Positions 35,566-44,630 of a DNA stretch of 64,000 nucleotides are shown piece by piece. The translations under genes were made by a program, and so were the position numbers. The stretch comes from Methanobrevibacter sp. (GTDB lineage: Archaea > Methanobacteriota > Methanobacteria > Methanobacteriales > Methanobacteriaceae). Location: the NCBI RefSeq assembly GCF_017409525.1, contig NZ_JAFQSO010000004.1, positions 62,001 through 126,000 on the forward strand, in the 5' to 3' direction. The notes under the pieces were generated by a model. That model was not told the origin of the DNA. It ran no database searches and saw only the letters and a list, made by a program, of their open reading frames with translations. How positions within the stretch are numbered: the first letter of the stretch is position 1; each line of letters starts with the position of its first letter.

Positions 35566-37059
35566 ATGACAAAAATTGGACTTGCATATGTAAGTGGAGC
35601 TGTTCCTGGATTTGAAGATTTTGGAAATTTACCAACAGATATTGTTAAAGAGAACGGTTTAGTAAATGGAAATAAAGCTTCAAAGGAATTAGATGCTCTA
35701 ATTATCCCTGGTGGAACATTAATTGAGTCAAACGACATTAACATGGGTTTAAATACAGAAATTAAACAAATGGCCCGAGATGGAAAACCTATAATAGGAA
35801 TCTGCGCAGGTTTTCAACTGCTTTCAAATCAGATTGATATCGGTAGAAAATCTCCCGTGCCAATCGTCAAGGAGGGTCTGGGATTAATTGATGTTGACTT
35901 TTCACCGTTGATTACAAGTGACAGGGTAAAAGCAAAAGTATTTGATAACTCATTTCTAGTAAAAAATCAAACAGAAGACGTTAATGGATTCCACACACAT
36001 ACTTACGGTAAGGTTGAAGGAGACGCAAAGCCATTATTCTATTCGCAAGTCCAAAGAATGAATTATGGTGATACAAACGAGAAAGGGGATTACAACATCT
36101 TTTCAGGAGCATGCAACGATGACGGTAATGTTATCGGTACGATGATTCATGGAATTTTAGACGAAAATCCGATTCTTGTAGAAAACTTAAAAGAACAAAT
36201 AGATATACAAGACCTTGACGACATTTACAATAGAAATATACAAGTGAAAAAATTCCTGCAAAGCGAAGTTGGAATCAACAGCGACATAAGAGTACCTCAA
36301 ATAAAACCAAACAAAATACCTAAATACTTGATGATTGGAAGTAACGGATCCGACTCCGGTAAAACTTTCATTATCACAGGATTGGCTGGAGCCTTAAGGA
36401 AAAGGGGCTATAAAGTTGCACTCCTTAAGGTGGGCCCGGATGTACGTGATATTATACCCGGATTATATTTGACAAAGGGAAAAATGGAAGATTTCGCATC
36501 AATAAAAATTGGACATTTAGGATGGTCAGACATTGAATCTACAGTCGCGAAACTTAACTCATCAGACTATGATATAGTGCTTATCGAAGGAGTCATGAGC
36601 GTATTTACCGGCCTTCTAAATGAGAAGGTACCATACTCAGCTGCAGAAATTGCAATGTCATCAAATATTCCTATGATATTAGCTACAGGTGTTAATAAAG
36701 GTGGAATTGAATCTGCGGCTATCGACATCGTTTCACATGCAAATATGCTGGAAAAATTCGGAGTTTCCGTAGAAGCGGTTCTACTTAATAAAGTATACAA
36801 TGACAATATATTCGACAATGTAGTACCATACATAAAAAATAACACCAATGTTGATAAGGTATTAAAGCTTCCAAAATTAAAATCTGCGGATATGAGAGGA
36901 TTCATTCCTGAAGTTGAAATTAGATATGAATTATTTACTTCACATGCTATGGACCTAATAGAAAACAACCTAAATATTGATGAGATAATTGATATGGCCC
37001 GTGAAGTTGAATTCAATAAAATTTTCACATTTGAAGAAATTAAAAGCAAAGTGATATAA
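35566..37059 (+). CDS. Permuted CobB/CobQ-like protein: amidotransferase domain then P-loop domain
   Basis: 497 aa. Residues about 1-215 are a class I glutamine amidotransferase of the CobB/CobQ type: LIIPGGT, nucleophile Cys in IGICAGFQLL (about 81-90), catalytic His in TMIHGILDE (about 198). Residues about 245-440 are a dethiobiotin synthetase-like ATPase: Walker GSNGSDSGKT (about 257-266), LKVGPDV, LIEGVMSV, ATGVNKGG. CobB, CobQ and CfbB carry these domains in the opposite order, so this is a domain permutation. The corrinoid proteins' roles cannot simply be transferred. SD AGAGGT. Shares one base with the next gene (TAATG). Confidence 0.72.
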   Translation: MTKIGLAYVSGAVPGFEDFGNLPTDIVKENGLVNGNKASKELDALIIPGGTLIESNDINMGLNTEIKQMARDGKPIIGICAGFQLLSNQIDIGRKSPVPIVKEGLGLIDVDFSPLITSDRVKAKVFDNSFLVKNQTEDVNGFHTHTYGKVEGDAKPLFYSQVQRMNYGDTNEKGDYNIFSGACNDDGNVIGTMIHGILDENPILVENLKEQIDIQDLDDIYNRNIQVKKFLQSEVGINSDIRVPQIKPNKIPKYLMIGSNGSDSGKTFIITGLAGALRKRGYKVALLKVGPDVRDIIPGLYLTKGKMEDFASIKIGHLGWSDIESTVAKLNSSDYDIVLIEGVMSVFTGLLNEKVPYSAAEIAMSSNIPMILATGVNKGGIESAAIDIVSHANMLEKFGVSVEAVLLNKVYNDNIFDNVVPYIKNNTNVDKVLKLPKLKSADMRGFIPEVEIRYELFTSHAMDLIENNLNIDEIIDMAREVEFNKIFTFEEIKSKVI

Positions 37060-37469
37060 TGGCACTTAACCTAAGTCCAGAAACTGGCGTTAAACTTACA
37101 AAAAAAGATCGTGTCCATGTCTTAAAGAAAATGAAACAAGGTTGGAAAGCCACATGTCTAATTCCGGATTATGTCTTTGATGAGAACGGCAACATTCAGA
37201 TTGGTTCAGACATTAACAGAAGAATAGTGAAAATTGTCAAATTCAAGGACGATGGAATTCACATTGAAAACGCTTTTAAAAATAAGACATTGAGAGTCCC
37301 ATGGCATAAAATAATAGCCATCAATCAATCAAAAGAAGTAAGAGATGGTTTGGAAATACAAATGAACGATGGAAAATATGTTACATTCAGCATTTACAAC
37401 TCATATAAAATAAAGCAGATAACAGAATTTATTGCAAATTATATTGCAGATAAAAAAAAGAATAATTGA
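37059..37469 (+). CDS. Unknown 136-aa protein coupled to the permuted CobB-like gene
   Basis: Not recognised. Soluble, basic at both ends, with an alternating pattern of strands (RRIVKIVKFKDDGIHIENAF, KTLRVPWHKIIAIN, GLEIQMNDGKYVTFSIYN) ending in one helix (KIKQITEFIANYIADKKK). This resembles a PH-like or small beta-barrel fold with a capping helix, but that is a guess from the pattern. The ATG overlaps the upstream stop (TAATG), so the products are made together and may interact. Confidence 0.6.
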   Translation: MALNLSPETGVKLTKKDRVHVLKKMKQGWKATCLIPDYVFDENGNIQIGSDINRRIVKIVKFKDDGIHIENAFKNKTLRVPWHKIIAINQSKEVRDGLEIQMNDGKYVTFSIYNSYKIKQITEFIANYIADKKKNN

Positions 37470-37475
37470 AGTAAA

Positions 37476-38159
37476 TTATTCTTCTAAATACTTATTAATG
37501 ATGTCTTCGCCTCTAAGCAAGACCAATCCATTTTCTTCAGCATACTTACGAGCATCAGCAACTGAAGTGGCCTGACCAGTTTCACCATCCATCATTTCAC
37601 AAACAACACATACTGGAGTGACACCGGCCATTTCACATAATGCAAGACCAATTTCGGTGTGCCCTTGTCTGTTTTTAACTAGTCCTTCTGCTCCTCTCAA
37701 AAGACATACGTGCCCTGGAGACCTAAAAGTAGCTCCAAATTCATCAAATCTTTCTTCTTTCATCATTAAGGCCATTTCACTAATGGTCATTGCTCTGTCA
37801 TGGTCTGTGACACCAGTGAAAGATTTTCTATGGTTTGTCCAGACAGAAAATGAGGACCTCTCATCGTATGGAATGTCAGTAGGTGCAAGCTCAGCCAATT
37901 CAGGATACTTTTCAGTGGCCGCTTTCATGATATCAACCATGAATGGCAAATGAATAGCCTCGCAAAAATCATCATGCAAACAATTACAGATAAGACCGCC
38001 TGCATCATTTCTCATGGTAGCAATTGATTTAGGGGTTACGAATTCAGAAGCGATGATCATATCAACTTCTCCTTCCCTATCATCATCGTCAAAAACCAGT
38101 ACGAATTCACCGTTTCTAATAGCTTCTAGAGCTTTATCTAAATTTGTTTCTTGATTCAT
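37476..38159 (-). CDS. ribB: 3,4-dihydroxy-2-butanone 4-phosphate synthase
   Basis: 227 aa. Mg/substrate motif VFDDDDREGEVDMIIA (about 23-38), MRNDAGG, and the catalytic HTEIGLALCEMAG near the C-terminus. Converts ribulose 5-phosphate to the four-carbon unit of the riboflavin ring. AAGGAG at 38168-38173 precedes the ATG, and an FMN riboswitch occupies the leader, so the gene is probably shut down by its end product. No GTP cyclohydrolase II domain is fused. Confidence 0.95.
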   Translation of the reverse strand: MNQETNLDKALEAIRNGEFVLVFDDDDREGEVDMIIASEFVTPKSIATMRNDAGGLICNCLHDDFCEAIHLPFMVDIMKAATEKYPELAELAPTDIPYDERSSFSVWTNHRKSFTGVTDHDRAMTISEMALMMKEERFDEFGATFRSPGHVCLLRGAEGLVKNRQGHTEIGLALCEMAGVTPVCVVCEMMDGETGQATSVADARKYAEENGLVLLRGEDIINKYLEE

Positions 38160-38167
38160 AGTAATAT

Positions 38168-38192
38168 CTCCTTATTTACTAGAACCAGGGCT
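38168..38192 (-). promoter_or_regulatory. Likely riboswitch expression platform and ribB ribosome site
   Basis: Between the aptamer and ATG 38159 the minus strand carries AGCCCTGG (38185-38192), whose GCCCTG can pair with CAGGGC in the 5' strand of the aptamer, and AAGGAGA, placed in the loop of a TAGTAA (38176-38181)/TTACTA (38159-38164) hairpin that also covers the start codon. This is the layout of a translation-controlling switch. Confidence 0.5.
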
Positions 38193-38214
38193 AAAAATAA
38201 CTAAATAACTATTT

Positions 38215-38338
38215 CTTCTCTTCCATCCGGACTATCACCGTCGGTTTTGGAATCTCACCAAATCAACACCATTTCGTGCTCGTGGACTTATTTTTTAAAA
38301 ATCACCACCGGTGGAGAATTTCACTCCGCCCTGAGAAC
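38215..38338 (-). ncRNA. FMN riboswitch (RFN element)
   Basis: Read on the minus strand, the conserved blocks appear in order: GTTCTCAGGGCGGAGTGAAA, TTCTCCACCGGTGGT, AGTCCACGAGC, GATTTGGTGAGATTCC, AAAACCGACGGTGATAGTC, CGGATGGAAGAGAAG. The ends (TTCTC and GAGAA) form P1, and the variable arm lies between the second and third blocks. The order and conserved bases match the FMN aptamer of bacterial rib operons. A TATA-like TTATATATAA at about 38359-38368 would start transcription close to the aptamer's 5' end. ribB follows 55 nt downstream. Confidence 0.93.
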
Positions 38339-38387
38339 GTATTAACAAATATATCAATTATATATAAAATACTTTGCGGTAACAGAA

Positions 38388-38762
38388 TCAAAATTCCAGA
38401 GATACGATATCCCCGTCCTTGAGATTCAAATCATCCCTTAATCTATTTTCGGCTATAAATTCTAAATAGTTTTCTTCATGAGTTGTTTTAGCTGGAAAAA
38501 CGATGGCACCATTAACCTTATCATTTAAATTTGCTTCAATATACTTCACAGCACCGAAACCCTCATCAGGTTTGATTAAATTTTCGCAGTCGTTTTTAAT
38601 CTTATTTATTTCATCCAGATATTCTTCGCTGACAATGACATTTAATGTTCCTGGATATGGAACAAATCCCAAATTCTTTTTGAATTCCTTAGTGTAGAAT
38701 TCCTGTGATAAAAAATATGCCGCTTTTCCCAATCCGGTTGTAACTTCACCATCTATTTTCAT
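38388..38762 (-). CDS. ribK: CTP-dependent riboflavin kinase, archaeal RibK
   Basis: 124 aa from ATG 38762, which has AGAGGT 7 bases upstream; the frame is open 11 codons further without support. GEVTTGLGKAAYFLS, LGFVPYPGTLNV, FPAKTTHEENYLEFIAENRLRDDLNLKDGD match the archaeal riboflavin kinase family, which makes FMN using CTP. It lies upstream of the ribB promoter and riboswitch on the same strand, so FMN made by this enzyme is the ligand expected to silence ribB, while ribK itself has no aptamer. Confidence 0.92.
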   Translation of the reverse strand: MKIDGEVTTGLGKAAYFLSQEFYTKEFKKNLGFVPYPGTLNVIVSEEYLDEINKIKNDCENLIKPDEGFGAVKYIEANLNDKVNGAIVFPAKTTHEENYLEFIAENRLRDDLNLKDGDIVSLEF

Positions 38763-38935
38763 TAAATAACCTCTAATTGAACTACACATAATCAATATAA
38801 ATGTAATAATATTTACTATATTTTAATTTAAAAACTTTATGAAAAATTACGTTTACTTTTCAAAAAATATTTAAGAAATTTATTTTAATCAATAACTATA
38901 AAGATATTACTGAAAAACTATACAGGGTAATATAA

Positions 38936-40579
38936 ATGGAAATAAAAACTATCTCTACAGATGTATTAATAATTGGTTCCGGAGGAGCAGGTTCAAGGGC
39001 GGCAATTGAAGTAGATGATGCTGGTCTAAAAGCAATTATAGTATCAAAAGGCCTCTCATTCAGGTCAGGATGTACTGGGATGGCTGAAGGTGGATACAAT
39101 GCCGTTTTTAAAACTGTTGATAAAGAGGATTCTATAGAAGCCCATTTTAAAGATACATTAAAAGGTGGAAGTTATCTCAACGATGAAAAACTTGTTGATA
39201 TTCTTGTTAATGAATCACCCAAAAGACTGATTGATTTAGAAAATTACGGTGCTTTATTTGACAGGCAGGAATCCGGTGAAATAGACCAAAGACCATTTGG
39301 AGGACAAACCTATAGAAGAACTTGCTATCAAGGAGATAGAACAGGTGCAGAACTATTAAATGCACTTAAAGAAGAAATAATCAAAAGAGATATTGAATGC
39401 ATCGAAGAAGTGATGATTACCTCACTCATCACTGACGGAGATGAAGTAATCGGTGCAACAGGACTTGATTTAAAAGATTCCAGTCTAATTTATTTCAAAG
39501 CAAAATCAACAATCCTTGCCAGCGGAGGTGCCGGTCAACTATACCCTGTAACATCCAACACCTTCCAGAAAAATGGAGACGGTTTTGCAATAGCATTTAG
39601 AGCTGGCGCCAAATTAGTGGATATGGAACAAATTCAATTCCATCCGACAGGAATGATAGCACCTGAATCTAAAAAAGGAGTGCTTGTAACCGAAGCTGTA
39701 AGAGCTGAAGGCGGCAAGCTCATCAACAAAGATGGTGAAAGATTCATGAGCAAATATGCTCCTGAAAAAATGGAATTGGCTACCCGTGATGTTGTTGCCC
39801 GTTCAATATACCAGGAAATCATTGAAGGAAGGGGAACAGAAAAAGGAGGAGTTTACCTCGACATTTCACACCTTGATGATGACTACATTGATGAAAAGCT
39901 AGAAACCATGGTTTTGCAATTTGAAAATGTAGGCGTTGACATCAAACATGGTCCAATAGAAGTAGCACCTACAGCACACCACTTCATGGGCGGTTTAAAA
40001 ATTAATCCTGATGGATCAAGTTCCCTAAAAAATCTATTCGGAGCGGGAGAAGTCTGTGGTGGTGTCCATGGAGCTAATCGTTTAGGTGGAAATGCACTGG
40101 CAGACACACAGGTATTCGGAAAGATAGCCGGTGAAAGCGCATCTAAAGCCGCTAAGGATAGCAAACTTAAAACCAACGAGAAAATGGTTGAAAAAGAAGC
40201 TTCAAGAATTGAAAATCTAATTAAAAAAGGCTCAATTAAACCAAAAGAATTTAAAAATAGAATTAAAAACCTAATGTGGGAAAAAGTAGCTATTGTGCGT
40301 GATGAAAAAACCCTAAATGAAGCGCTATCTGAACTTCTGGAAATGCAAAAGGAATTAGAAAACCTTGACGTTAACGATAAAAAACAATACAATGCAGATT
40401 TAGTAACTGCCCTTGAAGTAATTAATATGGTGGAAATCTGCATCTTAACTGTAAAATCTGCAATTCTACGTAGAGAAAGCAGAGGCGCTCACTTTAGATC
40501 CGATTTCCCTGAAACATTAGATGAATGGAAACAGAGTATAATATTCAGCGAAAATAAAATAGAATTTGAAGCTAGATAG
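38936..40579 (+). CDS. tfrA: Thiol:fumarate reductase subunit A (CoM/CoB-dependent)
   Basis: 547 aa flavoprotein of the succinate dehydrogenase/fumarate reductase group. FAD motif IGSGGAGSRAAIEV (about 13-26), flavin-attachment region RSGCTGMAEGGYNAVF, active-site HPTGM and THHFMGG-like AHHFMGG. In methanogens TfrAB reduces fumarate with coenzymes M and B, giving succinate and the heterodisulfide. tfrB is not adjacent. CAGGG lies upstream of the ATG. Convergent overlap of 8 bases with dadD. Confidence 0.88.
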   Translation: MEIKTISTDVLIIGSGGAGSRAAIEVDDAGLKAIIVSKGLSFRSGCTGMAEGGYNAVFKTVDKEDSIEAHFKDTLKGGSYLNDEKLVDILVNESPKRLIDLENYGALFDRQESGEIDQRPFGGQTYRRTCYQGDRTGAELLNALKEEIIKRDIECIEEVMITSLITDGDEVIGATGLDLKDSSLIYFKAKSTILASGGAGQLYPVTSNTFQKNGDGFAIAFRAGAKLVDMEQIQFHPTGMIAPESKKGVLVTEAVRAEGGKLINKDGERFMSKYAPEKMELATRDVVARSIYQEIIEGRGTEKGGVYLDISHLDDDYIDEKLETMVLQFENVGVDIKHGPIEVAPTAHHFMGGLKINPDGSSSLKNLFGAGEVCGGVHGANRLGGNALADTQVFGKIAGESASKAAKDSKLKTNEKMVEKEASRIENLIKKGSIKPKEFKNRIKNLMWEKVAIVRDEKTLNEALSELLEMQKELENLDVNDKKQYNADLVTALEVINMVEICILTVKSAILRRESRGAHFRSDFPETLDEWKQSIIFSENKIEFEAR

Positions 40580-41876
40580 CTTCTTTTAACTCTTTTATTG
40601 CTTCTCTAGCTTTATCATAAATTTCTTGTTCATCTAAAACAGTCAATTTTTTGTTTTCCATCAATATCTTACCATTACAAATAGTAGTATCAACATTTGA
40701 ACCATTTGCAGAGTAAATAATGTTTGAAGTTAGTGTTGAACTGTCTGGAACCATGTTTGCTGAATTGGTATCAATCAAGATAATATCCGCTTTTTTACCA
40801 ACTTCAATGGATCCTATTTCATCCTCAAGTCCTAAAGCTTCAGCACCTTTAATGGTACCCATAGCTATTGCTTCATGTGAATCTAACACATTAGGATCAA
40901 GTGTAGAAACTTTTTGAAGTAAACTAGCTGTTTTTAACTCTTCAATTAAATCTAAATTATTATTTGAAGAAGCGCCATCAGTACCTATTGAAACACAGAT
41001 GTCATTTTCAATTAATTTAGAAACAGGAGCGATTCCTGAAGCCAATTTCATGTTACTGCAGGGATTGTGTGAAACTTTAACATTGTTTTTCTTAATAATC
41101 TCAATTTCACTATCGCTTAGCCAAACACTATGGGCGGCAACAACATCTGGACCTAAAAATCCAATCTTATCCAGATATTCAAATGGTCTGAGACCTTTTT
41201 CTTGGGAAATATCATTAATTTCCTTTTGTGTTTCAGAAACGTGAATATGAATTCCCATGTTGTACTCATCTGCAAGTTGGCGAACTTTAATCAATAATTC
41301 CTCTGAAGCTGTATAAGGGGAGTGAGGACCGAAAAATACTTTGATTCTTCCATCAGCCATTCCGTCGCAATTTTCAAATAAAGTTAGATTTTCCTTGATT
41401 TCTGCCTGCCTTTTCTCGGCATCTCCAAAATCAATCATTCCATAAGATAAAACAGCTCTTATGCCTGCTTCATCAACTGCACGAGCAACATCTTCCATGT
41501 AAAAATACATATCTGAAAATGTTGTTGTTCCTGACTTAATAAGTTCAACAGCTCCTAAAAGAGCTCCAATATAACAATAATTTCCATTAAGATTAGCTTC
41601 CATTGGCCATATATGATCATTTAACCAACTGTCCAGACTTAAATCATCAGCTAATCCTCTAAATAAGGTCATTGATAAATGAGTATGAGTATTAACAAAT
41701 CCAGGGAGTAAAATTTTTCCACTGGCATCAATAATTTTATCTACATTGCCCTCATCAATTTCATCAGAAATTTCAGCGATTAAGTCATTCTTGATTAAAA
41801 GAGATTGTTTTTTTTCTTCAAATTTACCTGGGTTTAAAATTAATGCATTCTTGATTAAAATAGTATTATCTTTCAT
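40572..41876 (-). CDS. dadD: 5'-deoxyadenosine/S-adenosylhomocysteine deaminase
   Basis: 434 aa amidohydrolase. Metal ligands HTHLSMTLFRGLADDLSL (about 60-77), IHIHVSETQ, AHSVWL and SIGTDGASSNN are all present. The MtaD/DadD group deaminates 5'-deoxyadenosine, methylthioadenosine and SAH, clearing products of radical SAM and methyltransferase enzymes, both abundant in methanogens. Exact substrate preference is inference. Confidence 0.88.
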   Translation of the reverse strand: MKDNTILIKNALILNPGKFEEKKQSLLIKNDLIAEISDEIDEGNVDKIIDASGKILLPGFVNTHTHLSMTLFRGLADDLSLDSWLNDHIWPMEANLNGNYCYIGALLGAVELIKSGTTTFSDMYFYMEDVARAVDEAGIRAVLSYGMIDFGDAEKRQAEIKENLTLFENCDGMADGRIKVFFGPHSPYTASEELLIKVRQLADEYNMGIHIHVSETQKEINDISQEKGLRPFEYLDKIGFLGPDVVAAHSVWLSDSEIEIIKKNNVKVSHNPCSNMKLASGIAPVSKLIENDICVSIGTDGASSNNNLDLIEELKTASLLQKVSTLDPNVLDSHEAIAMGTIKGAEALGLEDEIGSIEVGKKADIILIDTNSANMVPDSSTLTSNIIYSANGSNVDTTICNGKILMENKKLTVLDEQEIYDKAREAIKELKEAI

Positions 41877-41916
41877 AATAACACCTTAAAAAAATAAAAA
41901 AAAGTAGCTAATAAAC

Positions 41917-42126
41917 TTATTCTAAGTTTTTAATAGCTAATTTAATATCTTCTGGTTTAACTGTTTTACGTTTAGCGATTTTAGCAACATTGTTTGCTTC
42001 TTTAGCAACTTCACGAGCAACTTCTTCTAAGTATGCAGCTAATTCAGCTTTTGCATCTTCGCTAACTCTTTCTGCACCAGATTCTTTAATAATTCTTGCG
42101 ATAGGAGCTTTTGGTATTTCAGACAT
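41917..42126 (-). CDS. Archaeal histone
   Basis: 69 aa. Full histone fold without tails: [20 protein letters not shown] (alpha 1 and loop), a long alpha 2 through [18 protein letters not shown], and [17 protein letters not shown] (loop 2/alpha 3), matching the HMf family. Wraps DNA as dimers and polymers. Strong GAGGTGAAA precedes the ATG; the leader contains a perfect 11-bp hairpin. Confidence 0.96.
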   Translation of the reverse strand: MSEIPKAPIARIIKESGAERVSEDAKAELAAYLEEVAREVAKEANNVAKIAKRKTVKPEDIKLAIKNLE

Positions 42127-42153
42127 GTTTTCACCTCACAATAATTTTTAAAA

Positions 42154-42180
42154 CTTATTATTAATTCGGTTAATAATAAG
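42154..42180 (-). promoter_or_regulatory. Perfect 11-bp hairpin in the histone mRNA leader
   Basis: CTTATTATTAA (42154-42164) and TTAATAATAAG (42170-42180) are perfect arms around TTCGG. On the minus strand this lies about 28 bases before the histone ATG and just downstream of the expected start site from TATTTAAATAT (about 42206-42216). It could act as an mRNA structure or as a DNA operator. Confidence 0.45.
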
Positions 42181-42335
42181 CTAAATAGTGTATTATACGA
42201 CTTAATATTTAAATATTTTGCAAAAATCAAGAGCTTATCAAAAATAAGAACCTTAAAATTAACATGTGAAAATTTAAATAAATTATTTAATATAAAAAGA
42301 TTTAATAATATTATAAGAAAAAAAATTGAGAAGAT

Positions 42336-43199
42336 ATGATGAAGATAAAAATTGCAATTCCCTCAAAAGGAAGAATAAGTGAACCTTCTATTAACATTTT
42401 AGAAAAGGCTGGTTTAGGATTAAAAGACAAAAACAACAGGAAATTAATTTCTAAAACATTTAATGAGAATATTGAAGTGATGTTTGCAAGAGCTTCAGAT
42501 ATTCCTGAATTCGTTAATGATGGAGTTGCAGACATGGGAATAACAGGTGTAGATTTAATCCAAGAAAATGAAGCCGCTGTGATTGAACTGCTTGACTTGA
42601 GATTTGGACAAACAAAACTGGTTCTTGCCGCTCCTGAAGAATCAAATATCAAATCCATAAAAGATGTTAATGAAAACATGAAGGTAGCTACCGAATTCCC
42701 TGTTTTAACCAAAAGATACTTAACACAAAAAGGTTTAGACTTAAAAATTGTCAAATTAAGCGGATCAACCGAAGCCGCTCCTTTTATTGGAATAGCTGAT
42801 TTGATTACAGATTTGACAAGCACAGGAACTACATTAAAAATGAATCACCTTGAAATTATCGACGTGATTCTTGAAAGTTCAATTAAACTTATTGCAAACG
42901 AAGATAGTCTGAAAAATAAAAAAGAGCTAATGGAAGCCGTCAGTACAAGCATTAAAGGTGTTTTGGATGCAGACAGGAAAAAACTTGTAACCATGAACGT
43001 TGAAAGTAAAAACTTAGATAAAGTAAAAGAAGTGATGCCTTCAATGGGTGGCTTAACAATTTCAGAAGTATTATCCTCACAAAAAACCGTTGCTGTCCAA
43101 GCAGTGATAGATGAAAAACAAGTATTTGAACTGGTAAACGATTTAAGAAATGCAGGAGCAAAAGACATACTCGTGATGCCTATTGAAAGAATAATATGA
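42336..43199 (+). CDS. hisG: ATP phosphoribosyltransferase, long (HisGL) form
   Basis: 287 aa, so the long form with a C-terminal ACT-like histidine-binding domain (about 210-287) and no need for HisZ. IAIPSKGRI at the N-terminus, DMGITGVDLIQE and the PRPP loop TDLTSTGTTLKMN. First committed step of histidine synthesis. Met1 or Met2 may start; GAGAAG is just upstream. Stop overlaps the next ATG (ATGA). Confidence 0.95.
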   Translation: MMKIKIAIPSKGRISEPSINILEKAGLGLKDKNNRKLISKTFNENIEVMFARASDIPEFVNDGVADMGITGVDLIQENEAAVIELLDLRFGQTKLVLAAPEESNIKSIKDVNENMKVATEFPVLTKRYLTQKGLDLKIVKLSGSTEAAPFIGIADLITDLTSTGTTLKMNHLEIIDVILESSIKLIANEDSLKNKKELMEAVSTSIKGVLDADRKKLVTMNVESKNLDKVKEVMPSMGGLTISEVLSSQKTVAVQAVIDEKQVFELVNDLRNAGAKDILVMPIERII

Positions 43200-43702
43200 A
43201 AATAGCAATAATATATTCAACTTCAAGTAAATCAACAAAAAAAGCTTGTAAATTATTATCAAGTAAAATTAAAGCTAATGTTCAACTAATTCCAATTGAA
43301 AAAGCTAAAACAGCTTGCCTCTTAAAATATAATTTTATAATATTGGCCGGATCAGCTTTCAATGGAAAAGTCCAGAGCGCATTAAAAAGATATATTTCAA
43401 GAAATATCAAAACATTGAAAGAAAAACCAATAGCACTAGTATTAAACTGCGAAGAAAACATAGACACAAGAGATAGACTAAATAAAACTTTTTCACATGA
43501 ATTGGTTGAATCATCATATATCTCATCAAATTTCGGTTACGAATTAAATCCAGAAGAGGGAAATTTTATAGATAAAAGAAAAACAAATAACATAATTAAC
43601 AAATACAAAAAAGATGGCAAAAGCCTACCAATGTTAAACTTAAATGAAATTGATAATTTTGCAGATTACATAAACGGCATGATAGAAAAAAGGGTTGATT
43701 AA
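43196..43702 (+). CDS. Flavodoxin-domain protein
   Basis: 168 aa. [19 protein letters not shown] (about 3-21) is a flavodoxin-like phosphate loop, then [21 protein letters not shown] and [10 protein letters not shown] as later strands, resembling the flavodoxin_5 group that includes HemG. It probably binds FMN; partner unknown. Overlaps hisG by 4 bases and pyrB by 8, so it is made with two unrelated biosynthetic enzymes. Confidence 0.7.
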   Translation: MKIAIIYSTSSKSTKKACKLLSSKIKANVQLIPIEKAKTACLLKYNFIILAGSAFNGKVQSALKRYISRNIKTLKEKPIALVLNCEENIDTRDRLNKTFSHELVESSYISSNFGYELNPEEGNFIDKRKTNNIINKYKKDGKSLPMLNLNEIDNFADYINGMIEKRVD

Positions 43703-44630
43703 AATTTTTAAACTAAAAAATATAATTTCTATAAAAGATTTTGAAAGAGAAGACGTTGATTACATTCTTAATGAAGCATCAAAGCTAGAAGATATAGCAA
43801 AATCAAAAGAAATTTCTGAAGAACTTAAAGGAAAAATATTGGGTTTGATGTTTTTTGAACCTTCAACAAGAACAAAAATGTCATTTGAAACCGCAATAAA
43901 ACGTTTAGGTGGAGATGGAATCGGGTTTGATAACAGCGGTACAAGTTCTGTTTCAAAAGGTGAAAGCATAGCGGATACTGCAAAAATGTTTGAAGCCTAC
44001 TGTGATGCTTTGGTAATTAGACATGAACTTGAAGGAGTATCAAAATTCATATCTGACATTGTTGACGTGCCTGTCATTAATGCAGGAGATGGAGCAGGCC
44101 AACACCCAACACAAACACTTCTTGACTTATACACCATCAAAAAGGAAATTGGTGAAATAGACAATCTAAAAATCGCACTTATTGGTGATCTGAAATTCGG
44201 TCGTACTGTACATTCCCTTTCAAATGCATTAGGATTATATAAAAATGTTAAAATATACCTGGTATCACCTCCAGAGCTGAAAATGCCTCAAGAAGTGTTA
44301 CATGATATCAATAAAACAAATGTCACCTGGGAAGAGATAGATTCAATTGAAAAAATTATTGATGACGTTGATGTCCTATATGTAACCAGAATTCAAAAAG
44401 AACGTTTTGGAGACATAAACGATTACTTAAAAATAAAAGGAGCATATATAATTAATAAAAAAATGATTGAAGGAAAAGATTTAATTGTGATGCATCCTTT
44501 ACCTAGAGTTGATGAAATATCCACGGATGTCGACAATACAAAATATAACAAATATTTCACTCAAGCTGCAAATGCCGTTCCAGTTAGAATGGCAATTCTA
44601 AAAACATTAATAAAAAACAACCCTAAATAG
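43695..44630 (+). CDS. pyrB: Aspartate carbamoyltransferase catalytic subunit
   Basis: 311 aa. [15 protein letters not shown] holds the carbamoyl-phosphate motif, with [11 protein letters not shown] and [10 protein letters not shown] as aspartate-type signatures. Makes N-carbamoylaspartate in pyrimidine synthesis. The start is probably TTG 43695; no ATG gives a full N-terminus, and AAAGGG directly before the TTG is a close-spaced Shine-Dalgarno site. pyrI is not adjacent. Convergent overlap of 8 bases with orc1/cdc6. Confidence 0.94.
   Translation: MIKIFKLKNIISIKDFEREDVDYILNEASKLEDIAKSKEISEELKGKILGLMFFEPSTRTKMSFETAIKRLGGDGIGFDNSGTSSVSKGESIADTAKMFEAYCDALVIRHELEGVSKFISDIVDVPVINAGDGAGQHPTQTLLDLYTIKKEIGEIDNLKIALIGDLKFGRTVHSLSNALGLYKNVKIYLVSPPELKMPQEVLHDINKTNVTWEEIDSIEKIIDDVDVLYVTRIQKERFGDINDYLKIKGAYIINKKMIEGKDLIVMHPLPRVDEISTDVDNTKYNKYFTQAANAVPVRMAILKTLIKNNPK

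Noticed and set aside
36567-37049. 160-codon minus-strand frame inside the permuted CobB-like gene
   Set aside because: Antisense shadow; the plus strand has intact Walker and amidotransferase motifs in frame.
42231-42246. CTTAT/ATAAG hairpin upstream of hisG
   Set aside because: Only five pairs in AT-rich DNA; expected often by chance.
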